Assembly (NCBI RefSeq): GCF_003855395.1
Contig: NZ_CP034015.1
Location: 2,676,001-2,740,000 of the forward strand
Direction: 5' to 3'
Origin: Shewanella livingstonensis
GTDB lineage: Bacteria; Pseudomonadota; Gammaproteobacteria; Enterobacterales; Shewanellaceae
DNA length: 64,000 nt
The translations under genes and the position numbers were made by a program. The notes beneath the pieces are model-generated. The model was not told the origin of the DNA and ran no database searches. It saw only the letters and a list, made by a program, of their open reading frames with translations. Below, piece after piece: positions 35,580-45,628 of this stretch; position 1 is the stretch's first letter, and every line of letters begins with the position of its first letter.

Positions 35580-35942
35580 TTAAAGGTGTTCCTCAAATAT
35601 TACGCTGTTATTTTATGTTTATAGCGCGAGTTTTTTAAAGCAAAAGTCCTATATTGTAATTGAGTTTTATTTTTCTATCCATCAGTTTTAAAAAGCCTAT
35701 TTAGCAACGCTCACCAATAGCTTTAGCGATAAATATATTCACCTTATTAATGAGGTCATGTTCCATCATAATATCAATTGTTCAAAAGACATCATGCCGC
35801 AATAAACTCTAGCCTCTTGTGATCTACATCATCGGATTTCGATTTTATCAATGCCACTGTCAGTTATTTTCACTGTTTAAAACCTATTTGGCTCCGTAGA
35901 TTAGAAGCTATCAATAGACACTAGACATTCGTCTTTTAAAAA
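35580..35942. other. Upstream region of yjjI and mltD
   Basis: A 363-bp divergent region. It contains the FNR/CRP-like site at 35819-35832. The rest is AT-rich without a recognised element or ORF. Confidence 0.45.
35819..35832 (+). promoter_or_regulatory. FNR/CRP-like site upstream of yjjI
   Basis: GTGATCTACATCAT matches TTGAT-N4-ATCAA at eight of ten positions and keeps the inner TGAT...ATCA; the flanking TGTGA also fits a CRP half site. It lies about 117 bp upstream of yjjI. Anaerobic control would suit an oxygen-sensitive glycyl radical enzyme. Confidence 0.5.
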
Positions 35943-37529
35943 ATGAGTTTCATCATGGCATTACAAGAAAATATTGTCAAAATCGTCAGCCACCCTCACC
36001 TTTCTCCTAAGCAAAAATCAAATTACTTAGCATTAGAGGCTGAAAACAGCCTGCCATATGTGACAGTGTCTGAATCGACTAGTCATGCAATGAAGGACGG
36101 CATTATCTGCGATATGTTTGAAGGCCACGCACCGTTTAAACCGCGTTATGTGCTGCCAGATTATGCTAAATACCTCAAACAAGGCTCTGAGTATTTAGAA
36201 TTGTCGCCCGCTGAAGATTTTGATGACGCGCTCAATGCATTAATAATTTTGTATCATCATGTGCCGTCGGTGACCAATATTCCGGTATTTTTAGGCCATG
36301 TAGATACATTATTAATGCCTTTTGTCTCAGGGCTTGATGCTGATGTTATCTATCGTAAATTAAAACGCTTTTGGATAATGCTAGATCGAACCTTACCCGA
36401 TGCGTTTATGCATGTGAATATTGGCCCCACCGATAACATTATTTGCCGAACCTTATTACGTATTGATGTTGAGTTACAACAAATAGCTCCTAATTTAACC
36501 TTTATGTACGATCCAGGGGTAACCCCTGATGATTTACTGCTACTGGCAACCACCAATATTTGTTTGTGCAATAAGCCTCACATTGCCAACTACCCATTGC
36601 ATGCTGATACCTTTGACGAACGTGGTTTTGGCATTGTCAGCTGCTATAACGCATTGCCATTAGCTGGAGGTGCTAATACCTTAGTACGACTTAATCTGAA
36701 ACAAGTCGCGTTAAAAGCCACCAGTATTGACGACTTTTTTCAACAAACATTGCCTCATTATTGCCAACTTACTTTTGAGCTTATTGAAGCACGTTCAGCA
36801 TTTTTACATCAAAAATCGCATTTTTTCGACAGTTTTTTAGTTAAAGAGCAACTCATTGATGAGTCACGTTTTGCACCAATGTTTGGGATTTATGGTATGG
36901 CTGAAGCGGTGAATATCTTACAGGCCTTGTCCGCTACCGATCCAATTGCCAAGGTTAACTCTACTAAAGGTGTGAGTTCATATGGTAACGGTTATGGCCA
37001 CAACCTTGCCGCCAACCAATTAGGCCTGAAGATTTCTGCCGCATTAGATAAGATTGTCACATCGACTCCAGTGACCTATGGCTATAATGGTCGAGCATTA
37101 TTACATTCTCAAAGCGGTATCAGCTTAGATAAAGGTGTCACTCCAGGCGTTCGTATTCCTTATGGCACAGAACCAGACCCTATTAGCCATATTCAAGCGT
37201 TAGCGAAACATCACCAATATTATACCGCGGGGATTAGCGATATTCTCAGCATAGATGAAACCGTAAAATCGAATCCACAAGCCATGTTGCAACTGTGTAA
37301 AGGCGCTCTTAGCTTAGGTTTTAGGGAGTTTACCGCCAATGTTGCCAACAATGATTTAGTTCGCGTGACAGGTTATATGGTTAAGCGGTCCGACATTGAA
37401 ACCTTTAAACATTGTGGTTCACGCACCAATACCACGGGTTTAGCGGCTGAGGCTGCCATTAATACTGGCATATTACAGCGCCAAGCTCGGGTTATCGCTC
37501 ACGAACAGTCGCCTTTTGTGTATGAGTAA
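35943..37529 (+). CDS. yjjI: YjjI-family glycyl radical enzyme
   Basis: A 528-residue protein of the YjjI family (DUF3029), putative glycyl radical enzymes of unknown substrate. The N-terminal KIVSHPHLSPKQKSNYLALEAEN and the C-terminal RVTGYMVKRSDIETF, where the radical glycine is expected near residue 481, identify it. A Cys pair expected at an active site could include the cysteine of GFGIVSCYNALP near 236. The next gene encodes the YjjW activase and overlaps by eight bases, so they act as a pair. No strong Shine-Dalgarno is seen; ATG codon 5 is an alternative start. Confidence 0.9.
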   Translation: MSFIMALQENIVKIVSHPHLSPKQKSNYLALEAENSLPYVTVSESTSHAMKDGIICDMFEGHAPFKPRYVLPDYAKYLKQGSEYLELSPAEDFDDALNALIILYHHVPSVTNIPVFLGHVDTLLMPFVSGLDADVIYRKLKRFWIMLDRTLPDAFMHVNIGPTDNIICRTLLRIDVELQQIAPNLTFMYDPGVTPDDLLLLATTNICLCNKPHIANYPLHADTFDERGFGIVSCYNALPLAGGANTLVRLNLKQVALKATSIDDFFQQTLPHYCQLTFELIEARSAFLHQKSHFFDSFLVKEQLIDESRFAPMFGIYGMAEAVNILQALSATDPIAKVNSTKGVSSYGNGYGHNLAANQLGLKISAALDKIVTSTPVTYGYNGRALLHSQSGISLDKGVTPGVRIPYGTEPDPISHIQALAKHHQYYTAGISDILSIDETVKSNPQAMLQLCKGALSLGFREFTANVANNDLVRVTGYMVKRSDIETFKHCGSRTNTTGLAAEAAINTGILQRQARVIAHEQSPFVYE

Positions 37530-38412
37530 ACACGCTATTGTAAGCCAAATATTGCCATTTTCCTGTGTCGATGGTCCAGGCAGTCGATTGGTGATTTTTC
37601 TGCAAGGTTGCAATTATCAATGCAAAAATTGCCACAATCCGCAAACAATAAGCTTGTGTGATACTTGTGGCGACTGTGTTGATCATTGCCCTGAGCAAGC
37701 ATTAACACTTATTGCAACGCAAGAGATCGATTTAAAACAAAAAACGCATATCGTGTGGAATAGCACGTTATGTATCGAATGTGATACTTGCCTGACGGTA
37801 TGTCCTACAAAATCGTCGCCTAAAATATCGCATTATTCGGTTGAGCAAATGCTGACGGTGATTAGTAGTCAGCATCATTTTATCAATGGCATTACCGTTA
37901 GCGGTGGCGAAGCGAGCTTGCAGTTACCCTTTGTGATTGATTTGTTTAAAGCGATTAAATTATCTGAGTCATTATCACACCTTAGTTGCATGATCGACAC
38001 TAATGGCAGCTTAAGTACTAGTGGGTGGCATAAATTATTGCCATATTTAGATGGCGCTATGGTCGATTTAAAAGCATGGCAACAAACCACTCATCACTAC
38101 ATTACGGGTCGTGACAATCAGGCTGTATTTAACACCATAGCGTTACTTGCCCAGCACAATAAACTCTATGAAGTGAGACTATTACATATTCCAGGCATTA
38201 CAGACTATGATGTGGAGATTGACGCACTCGCGACTTATTTGGCTAAACTGCCAAGCGATACCCGAATTAAATTAAATGCATTTCACCATCATGGTGTTGG
38301 AGACATTGCCTCAACATGGCCGCAATGCACTCAAGCTGATATAGAAAGCCTCGCTACGCTACTTAGCCAACGAGGAGTGACTAATATCGCTCTACCAGCC
38401 TTATATCTTTAA
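37522..38412 (+). CDS. yjjW: YjjW glycyl radical enzyme activase (radical SAM)
   Basis: A 296-residue radical SAM activase. The AdoMet cluster motif is GCNYQCKNCHNPQ (CxxxCxxC, residues about 30-37); two extra ferredoxin-type clusters follow in CDTCGDCVDHC near 50-60 and CIECDTCLTVC near 84-94. GITVSGGEASLQ matches the GGE motif of AdoMet enzymes. It should install the glycyl radical on YjjI under anaerobic conditions. ATG at 37522 is preferred over a TTG six bases earlier, and overlaps the yjjI stop (ATGAGTAA). Confidence 0.92.
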   Translation: MSKHAIVSQILPFSCVDGPGSRLVIFLQGCNYQCKNCHNPQTISLCDTCGDCVDHCPEQALTLIATQEIDLKQKTHIVWNSTLCIECDTCLTVCPTKSSPKISHYSVEQMLTVISSQHHFINGITVSGGEASLQLPFVIDLFKAIKLSESLSHLSCMIDTNGSLSTSGWHKLLPYLDGAMVDLKAWQQTTHHYITGRDNQAVFNTIALLAQHNKLYEVRLLHIPGITDYDVEIDALATYLAKLPSDTRIKLNAFHHHGVGDIASTWPQCTQADIESLATLLSQRGVTNIALPALYL

Positions 38413-38418
38413 TTCAAT

Positions 38419-38451
38419 GGTATTGATTGAAATCGATTTAATATCAATACC
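38419..38451. terminator. Hairpin between convergent yjjW and LysR genes
   Basis: A 9-bp stem GGTATTGAT/ATCAATACC with a 15-base loop lies between the two convergent stop codons. No T run follows on either strand, so it is at best a weak bidirectional terminator. Confidence 0.4.
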
Positions 38452-38461
38452 CTATTACAAC

Positions 38462-39382
38462 CTAGTAACTGCACAGTAATATTTGCTCGTACAACCAACG
38501 GTGTGCGGGGTCGTTCATACTCTGTTTATGCCACACTAGGCTATAAGCCACTTTGCCATAATCTATCGGTAAAGGTTTGATAATCAGCCCTTGGGCTTGT
38601 TTAGCCATTGATGCCCAACGGCGCGAACAGGTAAACAGTAATTCACTGTGATGACACATTAACGCTGCGCTGCCAAAGTCTGCCACTGAAATGGGTACCG
38701 CGCGTTTTTTAGATTGTTGTGCCAGCAAAATATCAAAAAAAGGCGTACTTAAGTCAATATCAGTGATACCGATGTGGCTGAAACGTAAATAATCATCAAG
38801 GCTGATGCCTGGTTGCAACGCTAAAGGGTGTGATGCATTCATTAAGCAAACCATCTCATCATTGATCAAGGTTTCCCAGACCAAATCATCATCGATATGG
38901 CTTGGCTGACTTAAGTCATGGGGTAACATAATAAAATCTAACGAGCCCTTTATTAAGCCGTCAAAACCTATATTGTCTTTACTGTAAATAGCTAGATGGA
39001 TGTTAGGCGCTAGCTTTAGAATATGAGCGCTTATTTTAGCCGCCAGTAGTTCAAAGGTACTCTCACGCATCGCGAGTGAGAAACGTCCTTGATAATCGGC
39101 AGGAGTAAACACATCTTGGCTCATGATATGGTTCATATCATTAATCATCTGCTTCACGCTTGGGCCAAGTCTGCGTGCCAAAGGTGTCGCAATAAGTGAA
39201 TTGCCGTGACGATAAAATAATTCATCGTTTAGGCTGTCTCTAAGCTGGCTCAAGGTTTTACTCACCGAAGAAGGGCTTAAACATAATTGCTCTGCACTGG
39301 CAGTGACACTGAGTGTATCGAGCATGACATGTAAAGTGATTAAGTGTTTCATGCTGATACGGGAAAGCTTTGCCAAATCCAT
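38462..39382 (-). CDS. LysR-family transcription regulator
   Basis: A 306-residue LysR-type regulator with an N-terminal winged helix-turn-helix (HLITLHVMLDTLSVTASAEQLCLSPSSVSKTLSQLRDSL) and a C-terminal periplasmic-binding-protein-like effector domain. It is convergent with yjjIW and co-oriented with psrABC, from which it is separated by a terminator. Target and inducer are unknown. Confidence 0.85.
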   Translation of the reverse strand: MDLAKLSRISMKHLITLHVMLDTLSVTASAEQLCLSPSSVSKTLSQLRDSLNDELFYRHGNSLIATPLARRLGPSVKQMINDMNHIMSQDVFTPADYQGRFSLAMRESTFELLAAKISAHILKLAPNIHLAIYSKDNIGFDGLIKGSLDFIMLPHDLSQPSHIDDDLVWETLINDEMVCLMNASHPLALQPGISLDDYLRFSHIGITDIDLSTPFFDILLAQQSKKRAVPISVADFGSAALMCHHSELLFTCSRRWASMAKQAQGLIIKPLPIDYGKVAYSLVWHKQSMNDPAHRWLYEQILLCSY

Positions 39383-39572
39383 TAGCGTATTGAACCTTTA
39401 TAAGTCGTGGATTTAATGATTAAAATATAAAGGTAAATGACGTTGGGGGATAGATAACAACGTCATAATCAAGACATGCTTCACACCGGTGACTGATACA
39501 TTAGAATAATCACCAAAATATTCAACAACCGCCACTGATTTGAGTACTCAGTACTAACGATATATTTCACCT

Positions 39573-39609
39573 AAAAAAATATCCTCTCAGACAAGTCATC
39601 GAGGATATT
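39573..39609 (-). terminator. Terminator after psrABC
   Basis: AATATCCTC pairs with GAGGATATT over a 14-base loop, followed on the minus strand by seven T. It lies 73 bp beyond the psrC stop. Confidence 0.85.
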
Positions 39610-39681
39610 AGGCTGATTATATTACCAAGCTCATATAAAGAACTTATTCACTGAGATCATTAGCAAAGCTTGTTCGTAAAG

Positions 39682-40623
39682 TTAGCTAATATAGCTCTGA
39701 CCAGCATAGATAATGAAATGTCGTAACGCTAACACACCGGTTAAACTACAACAGGCAACGGTTATCATCATCGCTTTTGTATGGCGTGTGCTTGACGGTA
39801 AAAACATCGACAAAATCGGTATCGCAAAGCCAATACCAACAACCCCATACCAAAATACGCTGCCCCAGATGTCTTGACTCAATGATGCCAAAGACTCGGC
39901 CGCTGCGCCGCCAGTAAAATACAGTGACGTAAACAACATAACTAAGAACATCATTTCAGTAATGATCACCGGTAAATCTAAACCGTGTAACTTCATCACA
40001 TCGTCGTCATGTGTTGCGCTGTTAAAGCAGGTTAATGCCACAATTAAGTTTCCTGCAGCACCAGCTGATAAACCCGATGCTAAAAATAACGCCGGTAAGA
40101 TTGCCGTATTTAACATAGGGTATGCATTCATCGCCGAAAGCAGAAAACCGGTATAGGCTCCCACACCAATCGCAAGTACAAACAATAGTATTTCAATCAC
40201 TTTACGAAATGGCATTAATAGATGACTTATCGGCACTAAGAACCCCAATTTCCATTTTGGCAGTTCATCGCGTAGTACAATCATCGAATACGCGATACCC
40301 AAAGGTGAATACGCTAATAACGCAACAACACCAATGGCCATCACAGAGTCGAAATTGTAATTGATTAAAATCAACCAAAAATGAAATGGTTTGGTTAAGT
40401 CAAATACCAAACATGCAAGCCCTAAGCTAATCGCCACAGGACCAATAATCGCAGAAGCTTTTAAGATTGGGCTTTCAATCTGTTTATCTTTGCTATACCA
40501 ACGCATAACAATACCAATCAGCACGCTACCTGCCGATAACCCGGCCATAAATAAGTAAATGGCAATAATCCAGTTCCACACCACAGGATCGTATTGCGCC
40601 ATATCGCCCCAGATATTGTTCAT
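39682..40623 (-). CDS. psrC: Polysulfide/thiosulfate reductase membrane subunit (NrfD family)
   Basis: A 313-residue NrfD/PsrC-type membrane anchor with about eight transmembrane helices. It would oxidise menaquinol and pass electrons to the Fe-S subunit. WNWIIAIYLFMAGLSAGSVLIG near residues 16-37 is typical of the family. The ATG overlaps the psrB stop by four bases. Whether the enzyme prefers polysulfide or thiosulfate cannot be told from this subunit; phsC would be the alternative symbol. Confidence 0.85.
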   Translation of the reverse strand: MNNIWGDMAQYDPVVWNWIIAIYLFMAGLSAGSVLIGIVMRWYSKDKQIESPILKASAIIGPVAISLGLACLVFDLTKPFHFWLILINYNFDSVMAIGVVALLAYSPLGIAYSMIVLRDELPKWKLGFLVPISHLLMPFRKVIEILLFVLAIGVGAYTGFLLSAMNAYPMLNTAILPALFLASGLSAGAAGNLIVALTCFNSATHDDDVMKLHGLDLPVIITEMMFLVMLFTSLYFTGGAAAESLASLSQDIWGSVFWYGVVGIGFAIPILSMFLPSSTRHTKAMMITVACCSLTGVLALRHFIIYAGQSYIS

Positions 40624-41192
40624 GATTGAATCCCTCCACGTTTAGTCGGAACACGGTAAACCCTAGGTTTGGTGCCTAAATGGGTTTTATCTTGATAGGT
40701 TATTTTGGTATTGAGTAACTTAGCCACGTCGCTGTTACTGTCATTAGCATCGCCAAAATACAATGCATCGGTAGGACACACCGTCACACAAGCGGGTTGC
40801 TCACCTCTTGCCAAACGCGTGTCTTTACAGAAATTGCATTTGTCAGCCGCTTTAGTGATGGGGTTAATAAATCGAACTTTATAAGGACACGCCGCCACAC
40901 AATACATACAACCGATGCACTTATCGTTATGGATAGACACTAGGCCATTTTCATCGATGTAAGCTGCACCTGTAGGACACACAGTGACACAGGGCGCGTC
41001 CTCACATTGCTGACATGACACTCTATGGTATTTAAAGTGAAGATTAGGTGCTTCACCAAATGGCCCTTCTACTCGTACTTGCAGGCGGGTTACCCCTTCT
41101 GGTACATCATTTTCACTACGGCAGGCTACATTACACGCTTGGCAGCCGATGCATTTGTTTTCGTCATGCACCATGACATATCGTTTATTCAT
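40620..41192 (-). CDS. psrB: 4Fe-4S electron transfer subunit PsrB
   Basis: A 190-residue cytoplasm- or periplasm-facing ferredoxin subunit with four 4Fe-4S cluster motifs: CIGCQACNVAC near 14-24, CQQCEDAPCVTVC near 60-72, CIGCMYCVAAC near 92-102, and CNFCKDTRLARGEQPACVTVC near 118-138. It links PsrA with PsrC. ATG at 41192 has GGAG upstream; a longer reading would use TTG at 41204. It is 27 bp after psrA. Confidence 0.92.
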   Translation of the reverse strand: MNKRYVMVHDENKCIGCQACNVACRSENDVPEGVTRLQVRVEGPFGEAPNLHFKYHRVSCQQCEDAPCVTVCPTGAAYIDENGLVSIHNDKCIGCMYCVAACPYKVRFINPITKAADKCNFCKDTRLARGEQPACVTVCPTDALYFGDANDSNSDVAKLLNTKITYQDKTHLGTKPRVYRVPTKRGGIQS

Positions 41193-41219
41193 AGGAGACT
41201 CCAAATCAATTAGTTACGG

Positions 41220-43502
41220 CTAAATTTTTGCCAACTTAACACCAGTGGTATGTATGTTCATGCCACAAACTGGCGCGATAGAATTTGGTAGTAGATTTCC
41301 ACAATGAATACCTTTTCCTGTGGCACGCACCAATTCTTTGTTTTTGGATCCAAAGCCCATGTATGCAAATACTGTGTCTTGGCGAATTCCAGGCGTGACT
41401 AAAGCGGTGCCTTGTTCACTGCCGACACTGCTGGTTAATTGAATGGCATCACCACTGTGAATATTTAAACGACCTGCCGTAATAGGATGGATCCAAATAG
41501 GATTGTCAGACATCAAGTTGGCTAACATTGGAATGTTATGCGTTGCCCCGTTGGTATGGACGGCCACTTTGCCTTGAATAAAATACAATTCGTCAGCTTG
41601 CTTAAGCTGCACTGGGCGATGCTTAATCACACCTCTACCAGGAGCCATGTCTTCAACTTGCGCAGAGGTTAACTCTATTTTTCCGCTCGGGGTTTTAAAT
41701 GTCATTGCCGATGCATAGCTGCCGTCATGATCAGCATGTCGAGCATTAGGATAGGCGTTAACAAATTCGGCAACCATACTCGGTTCTCGTAACATTAACG
41801 GCTTGCCATAACTGACGTAACCCATTTTTTTGATGTGTGCTAGTAGGCTGTGATCACGATTAACCTGCATGAGTTGTAAGGTTTCAATGTTTTCCCATGG
41901 GTAAAACTTCTCAAGTCCTAACGCATGGCCTAGCTCTTTAAATATTTGCCAGCTTGGACGTGTATTACCAATGGTTTCCACCGCACGTTGACGCACATAA
42001 TAAGCCGGGTTTTTACCTGATTTATCAAAAATTTCTTCATCACGTTCAAGGTAGGTAGACTCAGGTAAAATAATGTCGGCATACGCCGCTGTTTCACTGA
42101 TGTACAGATCGCAGCACACCACTAACTCTAATGCCTTAAGTGTTTGTTCGACTTTTGCTCTGTCTGTTAGCGTTTGCATTGGGTTAGTACGACTCATCAC
42201 CCAGGCTTTAAGTTGATATGGTTTAGCCTCTAATGTTGCATCTATGATGGTTTGATACACACCACCTGACGACCACATGAGTTTGTATTGCTTTTCAACT
42301 TGATCAATGCGGATAGCAGAAGGTTTAGGCATACCTTCAACACCCGGTGTCGCTAATTCTGGCGCGACAGCTTCACCGGCAAATTTGTTGTAACCAGAGG
42401 CCTTTTGGCCCATGTATATGCCACCTTTACGCTCAATATTACCAATCAAAATATTGGCTGCATAAATAGCGCGGCGCATATCAAATTCTTCTGGTGTGAA
42501 AGTAGCACGATGACCAAAATCAACCACTGCATGTGGCGCATGGCTGGCGTATTCGTGTGCGATACGACGAATGGCAACCGCAGACACATCTGAAATTGAT
42601 TCAGCCCACTCTGGAGTATATTGTTTAACTTCAGCCGCAAACTCATCAAAACCGACAACATATTGTTCAACAAATTGACTGTCATACAAATTGTCATAAA
42701 TCAGTACATGGCATAAGGCTAATGCCACTGACACATCAGTGCCTGGACGTATGGCGTGCCACTCATCGGCTTTATCAGCGACAACAGAAAAACGAGGTTC
42801 AAATACAACTAACTTAGCCCCTTTGTCCATTTGCGCTTGCATCATGCCTCTGGTTTCAGACATGTTAATACCTTCATAGATATTATGACCAAAATTGATG
42901 ATGTATTCAGAGTTACCAAGGTCGCGTTTCATTTTGGTGCCGAACATGGCTTTCGCGGCAATTTCATAAGCGCCAGGACATGTTGAAGCATGTGTGAATG
43001 TATTGGGCGTACCAAATGCCGCCGCTAAGTGAAAAACATGGCCGTCTAACGAACCAGATTTAGATGAAAACGCGACAGTTTCTGCACCGTATTGTTTTTT
43101 TATGGTGTTGAGTTTCTCGGCGATAAATTGATAAGCATCGTCCCAGCTAATTTCGGTCCATTTACCTTCACCACGCTCACCGGCTCTTTTTAACGGTTTA
43201 ACAATACGCTGCGGGTCATATAAAAGACTATGGCCAGCACCGCCCCTTGCGCATACCTTGCCACCAAACGATTTAGCTTCTTTATTACCGCTAATAAAAA
43301 TATTTTTGCCATCAATCACTCGTGCTGATATTGGACAACGTGTGGAACACATTTCGCAAATACTGGCCACTTCAGAAGAAATGCCTTTTAAAGGTTGTTT
43401 TTCTAATGCTGCTAGCGAGCCAGGTAAAATACTTGCCAGCGCACAAGTTGCACCACTTGCACCTGCTCCCTTTAAAAAATGACGCCGATTTAACTGAATC
43501 AT
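41220..43502 (-). CDS. psrA: Molybdopterin polysulfide/thiosulfate reductase catalytic subunit
   Basis: A 760-residue molybdopterin oxidoreductase. Start ATG 43502 with AAGGGGG upstream; a longer reading starts at TTG 43523. A Tat signal (NRRHFLKGAGASGA, residues 5-18) precedes the 4Fe-4S motif C49-x2-C52-x3-C56...C84 and the catalytic domain. The likely Mo ligand Cys is in HASTCPGAYE. It reduces polysulfide or thiosulfate in the periplasm and releases sulfide; PsrA and PhsA are close homologues. The operon order is psrA-psrB-psrC, with a divergently oriented sensor pair nearby. Confidence 0.9.
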   Translation of the reverse strand: MIQLNRRHFLKGAGASGATCALASILPGSLAALEKQPLKGISSEVASICEMCSTRCPISARVIDGKNIFISGNKEAKSFGGKVCARGGAGHSLLYDPQRIVKPLKRAGERGEGKWTEISWDDAYQFIAEKLNTIKKQYGAETVAFSSKSGSLDGHVFHLAAAFGTPNTFTHASTCPGAYEIAAKAMFGTKMKRDLGNSEYIINFGHNIYEGINMSETRGMMQAQMDKGAKLVVFEPRFSVVADKADEWHAIRPGTDVSVALALCHVLIYDNLYDSQFVEQYVVGFDEFAAEVKQYTPEWAESISDVSAVAIRRIAHEYASHAPHAVVDFGHRATFTPEEFDMRRAIYAANILIGNIERKGGIYMGQKASGYNKFAGEAVAPELATPGVEGMPKPSAIRIDQVEKQYKLMWSSGGVYQTIIDATLEAKPYQLKAWVMSRTNPMQTLTDRAKVEQTLKALELVVCCDLYISETAAYADIILPESTYLERDEEIFDKSGKNPAYYVRQRAVETIGNTRPSWQIFKELGHALGLEKFYPWENIETLQLMQVNRDHSLLAHIKKMGYVSYGKPLMLREPSMVAEFVNAYPNARHADHDGSYASAMTFKTPSGKIELTSAQVEDMAPGRGVIKHRPVQLKQADELYFIQGKVAVHTNGATHNIPMLANLMSDNPIWIHPITAGRLNIHSGDAIQLTSSVGSEQGTALVTPGIRQDTVFAYMGFGSKNKELVRATGKGIHCGNLLPNSIAPVCGMNIHTTGVKLAKI

Positions 43503-43635
43503 AATTGCCCCCTTCATCTTCAACCAAGCACGAAGTTATTACGGTTAACGTAGGTTTAATGGTACTTAGCATGCTCATAACATAATAAGTACTATCGCTA
43601 ACCACATTATTAACCCACTAATAACTTAAGGGTAT

Positions 43636-43649
43636 TGTGGTAAACCACA
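43636..43649 (-). promoter_or_regulatory. Palindrome upstream of psrA
   Basis: TGTGGTAAACCACA is a perfect 6-2-6 inverted repeat 134 bp upstream of psrA. The half AACCACATT recurs 43 bp away at 43600-43608. It is a candidate site for the adjacent LuxR-type response regulator; this is inference. Confidence 0.45.
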
Positions 43650-43663
43650 TTGAAGATAATCAT

Positions 43664-43677
43664 TTGACTGACATCAC
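43664..43677 (-). promoter_or_regulatory. FNR-like site upstream of psrA
   Basis: TTGACTGACATCAC matches the FNR consensus at eight of ten positions. It lies about 162 bp before the psrA start, near the palindrome at 43636-43649. Confidence 0.4.
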
Positions 43678-43780
43678 GGTTTACACTCGCAAATAGCGAA
43701 TTAGCATAAAAACGAGTCAATTGATCGTTAATGAGGTTTTTACTGCATGAAAGGTTGAATAGATTGATCAGTTGATAGGG

Positions 43781-45628
43781 TTAATATTTTAATGGAATGT
43801 CGATTAATACTCGGCAACCTCTTTGCCAAGGAGCATCAGGATCATCTTCACATTTAGATAAATTTATCTGGCCACCAAATAGCATAATAACATCATTGCA
43901 AATAGCTAATCCTAGCCCCAACCCTTCTGCTTTGGTGGAGAAGAAGGTAGTTTTAAACTCATCAGCAGAGCAGCTCAAACCTATGCCATTATCATAAATT
44001 TTAAGGTGTATTGTATTATCAACAATGTGTAAATCAATCAGTATCCGGTTGGTGTGTTTAGTTGATAACGTCCCTTCAGACATAGCATCAACAGCATTTT
44101 TTAATACATTCATTAATACCTGGCAAAAGCCCACTTTATCGCCAGTTAATTTAATATCAGTGCTCGTCAGTTGTGTGCTGAGTTTAATATTATGGCTTTT
44201 AAACTCATGCTCGAATAACTCCAGGCATATCATTAATTGTTCATGCACATAAAACTCGGTAGGCTCAGCGTTTTTTCGTTGCAACAAACCCCTTATTCTA
44301 TGAACGATTTCGCCAGCACGAATTGATTGTTGATGTATTTTTTCAAGCAACTGATACTGTTTAGAATCTATGCCTATATTATTGGCTTGCTCAATCATTC
44401 CTCCTTCACTGTATTGGGTTATGGCAGCAATAGGTTGATTAAGCTCATGAGCTAGACCTGCGCCTATTTCACCCAGAATGGCGGCACTTTGTAAACGTTC
44501 AAATTGCAATGCTTTGTTTTTTAACTGGCGTTCACTACTGAATAACCGTTCGCTCTTTTGTCTAAATCGATATTCAAGCCATAAGTGATAAATAGTGGCG
44601 ATTACAAAGAAGCCAACTAATCCAAAGCCCCACTTTTGATTTAACTTAATCCACTGCCAAACCTGTAACATGACCGGTATTTTTTTGGACTCAATATCTA
44701 ACGCTTTAAACAATTTTATCACTTCAAACTGGCTTATAGGGGCTGCCCAGCCACGATTTAGGCCAATAACAGAAGCTGGGTGAGTCGCACTAATAGAGAG
44801 CAATGCGCGAGTAATATCGGTTCTAACGGTTAATGGCACAGCATCTGAGGAGGCAAACGACCAATTTGGGTATAGCGGCGTACTCACCGCACAATCATAG
44901 CCTGCTGGGGTGGCATCATTGATGACTCTAAAGTCTTTAGCATCTATGTACCCTTGATCAATCATCTGCTCTAAAGTACAAAATGGAGTAATGGCAATAT
45001 CCGCGGTGCCATCACGAACTTGGTAAATTAATGGTTCTAAAGGGAATCCTAGAAAAGTGACTTTATTAAAAAAATTATTAGTCGTATATTCCTTGGAATT
45101 AATTAGCCCTATAGCTGCTTGATAACCGCCTAATGCACTAGGATCGCTCGCCACCACAGAATGGCCCTCGAGGTCTTCAATGCTAAAAAATGAACTATCG
45201 TTACGAACAATGATTGTCGCTCCAATCGCAAAGGTGCTGCCATTATGTTGATTGCTTTTCATGGTTGCCAGCCATGAAATAGGAAAATCGCTACTCATAT
45301 TAAAGTAATGCCCGGGATTAGTGACCACAAATTGCACCTGACCATTCAGTAACTGTTGGTTCATTTGATTAAAATCTAACGGCACAACGTCAAAACTTGC
45401 TCTCGGAACTCTTTTGGTTAAATAGTCCATTAATGGCTGCCATCGCTCAATGCTTTTAGCGACGCCATAGTTGGCTAGCACCGCCACACGATAGTGAACC
45501 AGGGCAAGATTATCTTTTGGGGATTGCTGTTCTACAACGGGATCAATGGCGTCAGATAGCGCAAAACTTACTGTTGAATGAATCAATAGTAACGTTGGTA
45601 TTAACCATAACAATATTCCAAAATGCAT
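43781..45628 (-). CDS. PhnD-type sensor histidine kinase (TtrS/ThsS-like)
   Basis: A 615-residue membrane sensor kinase. Signal or first helix (about 5-22); a periplasmic PhnD-like phosphate/phosphonate-binding-type domain (about 45-315) with conserved cysteines in TPFCTLEQM and GYDCAVSTP; a transmembrane helix near 335-355; then HisKA with the phospho-accepting His in GAGLAHELNQPIAAI and an HATPase domain (NVLKNAVDAM, GLGLAICNDVI). TtrS and the Shewanella thiosulfate sensor ThsS have this layout. ATG at 45628 is preceded by AAAGG. It lies beside psrABC and divergent from a response regulator, so a sulfur-anion ligand is likely. Confidence 0.85.
   Translation of the reverse strand: MHFGILLWLIPTLLLIHSTVSFALSDAIDPVVEQQSPKDNLALVHYRVAVLANYGVAKSIERWQPLMDYLTKRVPRASFDVVPLDFNQMNQQLLNGQVQFVVTNPGHYFNMSSDFPISWLATMKSNQHNGSTFAIGATIIVRNDSSFFSIEDLEGHSVVASDPSALGGYQAAIGLINSKEYTTNNFFNKVTFLGFPLEPLIYQVRDGTADIAITPFCTLEQMIDQGYIDAKDFRVINDATPAGYDCAVSTPLYPNWSFASSDAVPLTVRTDITRALLSISATHPASVIGLNRGWAAPISQFEVIKLFKALDIESKKIPVMLQVWQWIKLNQKWGFGLVGFFVIATIYHLWLEYRFRQKSERLFSSERQLKNKALQFERLQSAAILGEIGAGLAHELNQPIAAITQYSEGGMIEQANNIGIDSKQYQLLEKIHQQSIRAGEIVHRIRGLLQRKNAEPTEFYVHEQLMICLELFEHEFKSHNIKLSTQLTSTDIKLTGDKVGFCQVLMNVLKNAVDAMSEGTLSTKHTNRILIDLHIVDNTIHLKIYDNGIGLSCSADEFKTTFFSTKAEGLGLGLAICNDVIMLFGGQINLSKCEDDPDAPWQRGCRVLIDIPLKY

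Noticed and set aside
37516..37522. TTG start for yjjW
   Set aside because: An ATG six bases later is in frame and forms the usual overlap with the yjjI stop.
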